From Nitratireductor luteus (GTDB lineage: Bacteria > Pseudomonadota > Alphaproteobacteria > Rhizobiales > Rhizobiaceae), in NCBI RefSeq assembly GCF_026162365.1, contig NZ_JAOANW010000004.1:1-64000 (forward strand): a stretch of DNA of 64,000 nucleotides, written 5' to 3'. A program made the position numbers and the translations under genes. Shown here in pieces: positions 59,769 to 64,000 of the stretch (position 1 is its first letter; each line of letters opens with the position of its first letter). Under the pieces are notes generated by a model. It ran no database searches. It was not told the origin of the DNA and was given only the letters and a program-made list of their open reading frames with translations.

Positions 59769-61798
59769 GCCCGATCCCACCGAACTTCAATGCCGAAGCT
59801 AAATTCGGCTTCGTCGAATGGTTCCGGCCCGGAGAGTACGAGCGAACGGAAGTGGTTCTTCCGGAAATCGTCGCATCAGGAGCGAGTTACCTGCGCACCC
59901 ACCTGTCGTGGGCGGAGTTCCTTGCGCCGGGCGGACCGGAATGGTTCGACTGGCTGCTCCCCAAGCTCGCGTCGGATTTGGACGTGCTCCCGTGTATCCA
60001 CTACACGCCACCGTCCCTGTCGAGGACAGGCAAGACCTCCGGTGCTCCGCATCGCTTGCGGGACTACGCGGATTTCGTGGACCATGTGCTGGTCCGCTAC
60101 GGGCGATACTTTCGCCACATAGAACTGTGGAACGAGCCGAATAACCTTCTCGATTGGGATTGGCGCGAAGACACCGATTTCCGACTCTTCTGCGAGATGA
60201 TCGGCGCCGCGGCCCACTGGGCCAAGCATCGCGGCTGGCGTCCCGTCCTCGGCGGACCCTCGCCGTTCGATCCATACTGGCTCGACCTGATGGGCGAGCG
60301 TGGCATTCTCGGCTGCGTACACGCCGTCGGTTTGCATGGATTCCCAGGCACATGGGACAGCGAGGAAGGTTCCTGGGGCGGCTGGGATCTGCACGCCGGC
60401 GAGATGCGTGAGATCCTTGACCGCCACAATCCCGACGCGGAAATCTGGGTGACCGAAACCGGCTATTCGACTTGGCGCAACGACGAGGTCGAGCAGGCGC
60501 GCCGTTTTATGAGCGCACTCAACGTTCCGGCCGAGCGTGTCTACTGGTACAGCTGGCGCGACGTGCCGCACGACATCGCGGTCCAGGAAGGACTGTGGTT
60601 CGACGCCCGCCACTACCACCTCGGCGCAGTGGACAACGTGGGGCAGCCGAAGCTTCTCGCGCGCCTCCTGACGGAGGGAGGTGTCGCTAAGGTGCGGGAC
60701 GTTGCAGAACTTGCGGCACCCTCGATTAGCTACGGGACAGAACCGGTGCTGATCACCGGCGGCAGCGGCTTCATCGGGGCCAATCTCGCTGACAGCCTGT
60801 TGGCCGACGGCGAGGAAGTGATCATTCTCGACAATCTGAGCCGGCCGGGTGTCGACTGCAATCTGGCCTGGCTGAAAGAAAGGCACGGCGAGCGCGCGCA
60901 CTCGTTCCTTGCCGATATCCGCGACTATCTCGCAATCTATCCGGCCGTCGCCGAGGCCAAAGCGGTTTTTCACCTAGCTGCTCAGACCGCCGTTACCACG
61001 AGCCTGGCACGGCCCTTCGATGATTTCGAGGTCAATGGCCGCGGCACATTGAACGTGCTCGAGGCAATCCACCAGTCCGGCAAGAAGACGCCGCTCGTCT
61101 TTGCCAGCACGAACAAGGTCTATGGCGCCCTGGAATATCTCGAGATGATCGAGCTTGAGGACCGCTACATCCCGGCGGAGCGGCAGGTGCGCCAGTTTGG
61201 CATCGACGAGAATCGACACCTGGAGTTCTGCACGCCGTACGGATGTTCGAAGGGTGTCGCCGATCAGTATGTCATCGACTACGCAAAGTCCTACGGTGTA
61301 CCGACGGCGGTTCTGCGCATGAGCTGTATCTACGGTCCGCGTCAGTTCGGCACAGAGGATCAGGGATGGGTGGCGCACTTCCTGATCCGCGCGCTTGAAG
61401 ATCGGCCGATCACTGTGTTCGGCGACGGAAAGCAGGTCCGCGATGTGCTGCACGTCGCTGACGCGGTCGCGGCCTACAAGGCGGTTCTGAGTAACATAGC
61501 GGCAGTGAACGGCCAAGTCTTCAACCTCGGTGGCGGACCGGCCAACGCGGTCAGCCTCAAGGTCGTACTGCAGAAAATGGCAGCGCTCACCGGTCGCAAG
61601 CTTGCCATTGAACGCGAAGATTGGCGCGCCGGAGATCAACTCTACTTTGTCGCCGACACGAGACGGTTGAAGAAACACTTGGGCTGGGAACCGAAGATTC
61701 CCTGGCATCACGGCATCGAAGATCTTGCGGCCTGGCTCACAGAGTCGCGGGAGCGCCGGCCGCTCAAACCCGCTGCCCGTCGGAGGGTTGAGGCATGA
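59765..61798 (+). CDS. Glycoside hydrolase-epimerase fusion protein
   Basis: 677 residues. Residues 1-315 are a (beta/alpha)8 hydrolase of clan A/beta-xylosidase-like type: acid/base E124 in ELWNEPNN and nucleophile E231 in VTETGYST, with WYSWRD later. Residues 326-665 are an extended SDR: TGGSGFIGAN at 331-340 and Y492-x-x-x-K496 in PYGCSK. One polypeptide thus pairs sugar-nucleotide modification with a glycosidase. No signal peptide, so both parts are cytoplasmic. The substrate is unknown. Confidence 0.88.
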   Translation: MSPIPPNFNAEAKFGFVEWFRPGEYERTEVVLPEIVASGASYLRTHLSWAEFLAPGGPEWFDWLLPKLASDLDVLPCIHYTPPSLSRTGKTSGAPHRLRDYADFVDHVLVRYGRYFRHIELWNEPNNLLDWDWREDTDFRLFCEMIGAAAHWAKHRGWRPVLGGPSPFDPYWLDLMGERGILGCVHAVGLHGFPGTWDSEEGSWGGWDLHAGEMREILDRHNPDAEIWVTETGYSTWRNDEVEQARRFMSALNVPAERVYWYSWRDVPHDIAVQEGLWFDARHYHLGAVDNVGQPKLLARLLTEGGVAKVRDVAELAAPSISYGTEPVLITGGSGFIGANLADSLLADGEEVIILDNLSRPGVDCNLAWLKERHGERAHSFLADIRDYLAIYPAVAEAKAVFHLAAQTAVTTSLARPFDDFEVNGRGTLNVLEAIHQSGKKTPLVFASTNKVYGALEYLEMIELEDRYIPAERQVRQFGIDENRHLEFCTPYGCSKGVADQYVIDYAKSYGVPTAVLRMSCIYGPRQFGTEDQGWVAHFLIRALEDRPITVFGDGKQVRDVLHVADAVAAYKAVLSNIAAVNGQVFNLGGGPANAVSLKVVLQKMAALTGRKLAIEREDWRAGDQLYFVADTRRLKKHLGWEPKIPWHHGIEDLAAWLTESRERRPLKPAARRRVEA

Positions 61799-62970
61799 CG
61801 GGGTGCATCACTCATAGGTCGGATCTGGTCGGCGTCCTCGATCCAACTGCCGGGTCCGATGCCGCGGGTGACCACGGAACGATGCGCGTCCTGATGACCG
61901 TCGACGCTGTCGGCGGCGTCTGGCGCTACGCCATGGAACTCGCCCGGGCCATGAAGCCTCTGGGAGTGGATACGGTGTTCGCAGGTCTCGGTCCCCGCCC
62001 TGCACCCGCGCAGGGCGCGGAGGCCGAGGCCATCGGGGAAGTCGCATGGCTCGACGCCCCCCTGGATTGGATGGTCGCCGACGAGCACGAGCTGGGCGTC
62101 GTGCGCGACTGTCTCACGCGCGCGGCGGAAACCTATGATGTGGATCTGCTGCATCTTAACGCGCCTTCGCAGGCTTGCGGACTGGAGATCGACATACCCC
62201 TGCTGGTGGTTTCACATTCCTGCGTCGTGACCTGGTGGGAGGCGATGCGCGGAGGCGCTCTTCCCGACGAATGGCAATGGCAGAGGGAGCGCAACAAGGC
62301 GGGTTTCCAACGTGCCGATGTCGTTGTCTCGCCAAGCAGAAGCCACGCCGATCTCATCGAGCGCTGCTATGGCGCGCTGCCGAACCTCAACGTGGTGCAC
62401 AACGCCGTTGAGGCGCCACCCCCAGGCAAGAACAAGGAAGAGTTCGTCTTCGCGGCCGGCCGCTGGTGGGACGATGGCAAGAACGGCCGCATCCTTGATC
62501 TCACGTCGCGCCGATCCGTCTGGCCGATTTACATGGCCGGATCCGTCTCCGGTCCCGGCGGCCAGAAGATGGCGATCGAGCACGCGCGGGCGCTGGGTCA
62601 GATCTCGAACGAGACGGTCCTTTCCTACATGCAGCGCGCGGGCATCGTCGCATCGCCATCACTGTACGAACCATTCGGGCTTGTGGCGCTCGAGGCCGCC
62701 CATGCAGGCTGCGCGCTGATCCTCTCCGATATCCCGACCTATCGGGAGCTCTGGTCGGAGGCAGCCCTCTTCTTCGATCCGCAAAATGCGGTAAGTCTGG
62801 CCGAAGCGATCGACCGATTAGCCTGCGACACCGCATTGCGGATGGAGATGGCCCGGTGTGCGGCTACGCGGGCGAAGCTACTCTCGCCGCAGACGCAAGG
62901 TGTCTTGATGATGACGCTCTACGGCGCCATCGCAGGTGTCGAAGACGTCCGTTCGGCGCCGGAGGCATGA
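61795..62970 (+). CDS. Family 4 glycosyltransferase
   Basis: 391 residues in the GT-B fold. The N-lobe VDAVGGVWRYAMELARAMKPLG resembles GT4 proteins, and the C-lobe SPSLYEPFGLVALEAAHAGCALILSDIPTYRELW carries the nucleotide-sugar E-x7-E. It is coupled to the fusion gene by overlap (ATGA). The N-terminal 25 residues are a poor match, so the ATG inside (MRVLMTVDAVGG, about 61881) is a possible start. Confidence 0.88.
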   Translation: MTGCITHRSDLVGVLDPTAGSDAAGDHGTMRVLMTVDAVGGVWRYAMELARAMKPLGVDTVFAGLGPRPAPAQGAEAEAIGEVAWLDAPLDWMVADEHELGVVRDCLTRAAETYDVDLLHLNAPSQACGLEIDIPLLVVSHSCVVTWWEAMRGGALPDEWQWQRERNKAGFQRADVVVSPSRSHADLIERCYGALPNLNVVHNAVEAPPPGKNKEEFVFAAGRWWDDGKNGRILDLTSRRSVWPIYMAGSVSGPGGQKMAIEHARALGQISNETVLSYMQRAGIVASPSLYEPFGLVALEAAHAGCALILSDIPTYRELWSEAALFFDPQNAVSLAEAIDRLACDTALRMEMARCAATRAKLLSPQTQGVLMMTLYGAIAGVEDVRSAPEA

Positions 62971-63314
62971 CGATGCGCTTCGTCTTCTACACTCACTCGC
63001 TGGTGTCCGATTGGAATCACGGTAACGCTCACTTCCTGCGTGGCGTCATGCGTGAACTCCTGGCGCTGGGGCACACAGCACTCGCGCTCGAACCCGAAGA
63101 TGGCTGGAGTCGCACGAACATGGAAGCCGACCAGGGGATGGGAGCGCTCCAGCGTTTTGCGCACGACTTCCCGATGCTGCAATCGATGACCTATGGGCGA
63201 GAATTCCGACACGAAGAAATTCTTTTCGACGCAGATGTCGTAGTCGTGCACGAATGGACCGATCCGGCTCTTGTCGCCGCGCTGGTAAGCCCAGGTCCAG
63301 GTCGCGGGAGATGA
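62967..63314 (+). pseudogene. Truncated CgeB-like glycosyltransferase
   Basis: About 105 residues of native sequence remain: RFVFYTHSLVSDWNHGNAHFLRGVMRELLALGHTALALEPEDGWSR and VVVVHEWTDPALVAAL, the N-terminal lobe of CgeB/spore-coat-type glycosyltransferases that are normally about 350 residues. Near 63283 the frame enters an IS3-like fragment and stops at 63312-63314. The ATG at 62967 overlaps the GT4 stop; the ATG at 62973 is better spaced from GGAGG. The protein is not expected to be active. Confidence 0.8.
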
Positions 63315-63425
63315 ACTCCGAGCCCTGATCAACACGGATCATCTTCGGATACGCGAAGGGACACTGCGCCACCATCGTCTGACAAGCCAGAGAGGCGACC
63401 ACCTCCGATACCGAATACGTGGTGC
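63283..63425 (-). mobile_element. IS3-family transposase fragment
   Basis: The minus strand reads YPKMIRVDQGSEFISRDLDL, the rve/DDE core (D in VDQGSEF) of IS3-group OrfB, then AYQRG in a shifted frame: two bases are missing in the middle of DLDL-WAYQRG. Both ends are cut, by the CgeB-like gene at one side and the integrase at the other. It is a decayed remnant and cannot transpose. End points are approximate. Confidence 0.75.
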
Positions 63426-64000
63426 TGGCTGTGCACGCGCTATATAGGCTCGACGAGTTCCAGGCGCTTGAGAGATCGACCAAACGGGCGCGTCGCGGCA
63501 TCCTGGAGTCGACGTGGGATGAACCGATCGTGCCCAACTCAAATGTCCTTTTCGGTGACGTGCCACTTTCCAAGATGACGGCACAAGCCATCCGGGTAAT
63601 TCGCGATCGCAAGAGCTCTCTTCCGGAAGCGGCGAACGGCCGCGTAAAGGCCGCGCGCCAAGTCTTTGCATGGGGACTGGAGAACGAAACGACGGCGGTC
63701 CTCGCCAATCCTGCGCGCGACGTGAAGTACCTTAAGGGGAACCCCGATGGCTTCCATACCTGGACCATTGAGGAGGTCCGCAGATTCGAAGACCGGCATC
63801 CGGTCGGGACCAAGGCGCGGCTGGCGCTAACTCTGCTCCTCTTCACTGGTGTACGCCGCTCGGACGTTGTGAGACTCGGCCGACAAATGGTGAGCAGCGG
63901 ATGGCTACGCTTCACAGAGGTGAAAGGGGCAAAGAGCAATCCGAAACAGCGTGAACTCCCAATACTTCCCACCCTGCAGGCTGCGATCGACGCGACGCCA
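63383..64000 (+). CDS. Tyrosine recombinase/integrase, partial
   Basis: A frame open from 63383 to the window end. From about 63434 it reads as integrase: EFQALERSTKRARRGIL, AIRVIRDRKSS, AARQVFAWGLEN (core-binding domain), HTWTIEEVRRFEDRHPVGTKARLALTLLLFTGVRRSDVV, where the catalytic Arg I is R in TGVRRSD. The remaining catalytic residues lie beyond the window. No start codon or N-terminal domain is visible before the core, so the 5' end is probably lost at the IS junction. Confidence 0.8.

Overview
The window is a GC-rich alphaproteobacterial chromosome segment. I infer a member of the Rhizobiales, probably near Mesorhizobium, Aminobacter or Chelativorans in the Phyllobacteriaceae. The grounds are the rhizobial layout of the rhamnose genes (aldolase-dehydrogenase fusion, L-rhamnose isomerase and a four-part ABC importer under a DeoR-type regulator), bdhA next to a patatin gene, HWE/HisKA_2 signalling, the TIGR02587/TIGR02588 pair, and a dispersed intergenic palindrome present twice. 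No rRNA, tRNA or CRISPR array was seen. The left edge carries a 19-base C run that is probably a sequence or assembly edge effect.

Layout. 0.1-2.2 kb: a class V aminotransferase divergent from an Lrp-type regulator. 2.3-12.8 kb: a complete L-rhamnose uptake and catabolism locus, rhaDI on the minus strand and rhaR-S-T-P-Q-K on the plus strand, with two matching operator-like sites between them; rhaU (mutarotase) is missing from its usual place. 12.8-15.5 kb: a membrane methyltransferase, 3-hydroxybutyrate dehydrogenase and patatin. 15.7-18.6 kb: a three-gene two-component operon with 4-bp overlaps. 18.7-24.7 kb: kup, an MFS carrier, an NtrC-type sigma-54 activator and a periplasmic alpha carbonic anhydrase. 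Both the carrier and the anhydrase have a -24/-12 promoter match, which suggests a small sigma-54 regulon around the activator. 25-30 kb: a PQQ-type sugar dehydrogenase with cytochrome c, a bacterial glutamate-receptor-like channel, and an Lrp regulator divergent from nhaC.

30.5-38.8 kb is a metal and metalloid block. A copper part (Cys-rich secreted protein, multicopper oxidase, DUF411 protein, a 47-residue Met-rich membrane peptide, TlpA-like thioredoxin, SCO1) is followed by an arsenic part (arsH, an arsR with a C-terminal cysteine site, a flavoprotein with a cysteine-rich tail, an MFS exporter). 39-44.7 kb holds a (GEG)n repeat protein, a glycine-zipper lipoprotein, a polar amino acid ABC importer and the TIGR02587/TIGR02588 pair.

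45-56 kb is a patchwork of single genes: a D,D-carboxypeptidase, a NYN/OST-HTH protein, a LuxR-type regulator, a small envelope module flanked by two inverted copies of a 51-bp element, a DUF305 protein, a remnant of an SDR gene, a sulfotransferase-like gene and topoisomerase IB. 56.5-63.3 kb is a surface-polysaccharide cluster (ugd, an epimerase, a glycoside hydrolase-epimerase fusion, a GT4 glycosyltransferase, a CgeB-like gene). Its last gene is broken by an IS3-family fragment, followed by a tyrosine integrase that runs off the window, so the right edge looks like a recombination junction or genomic-island boundary.
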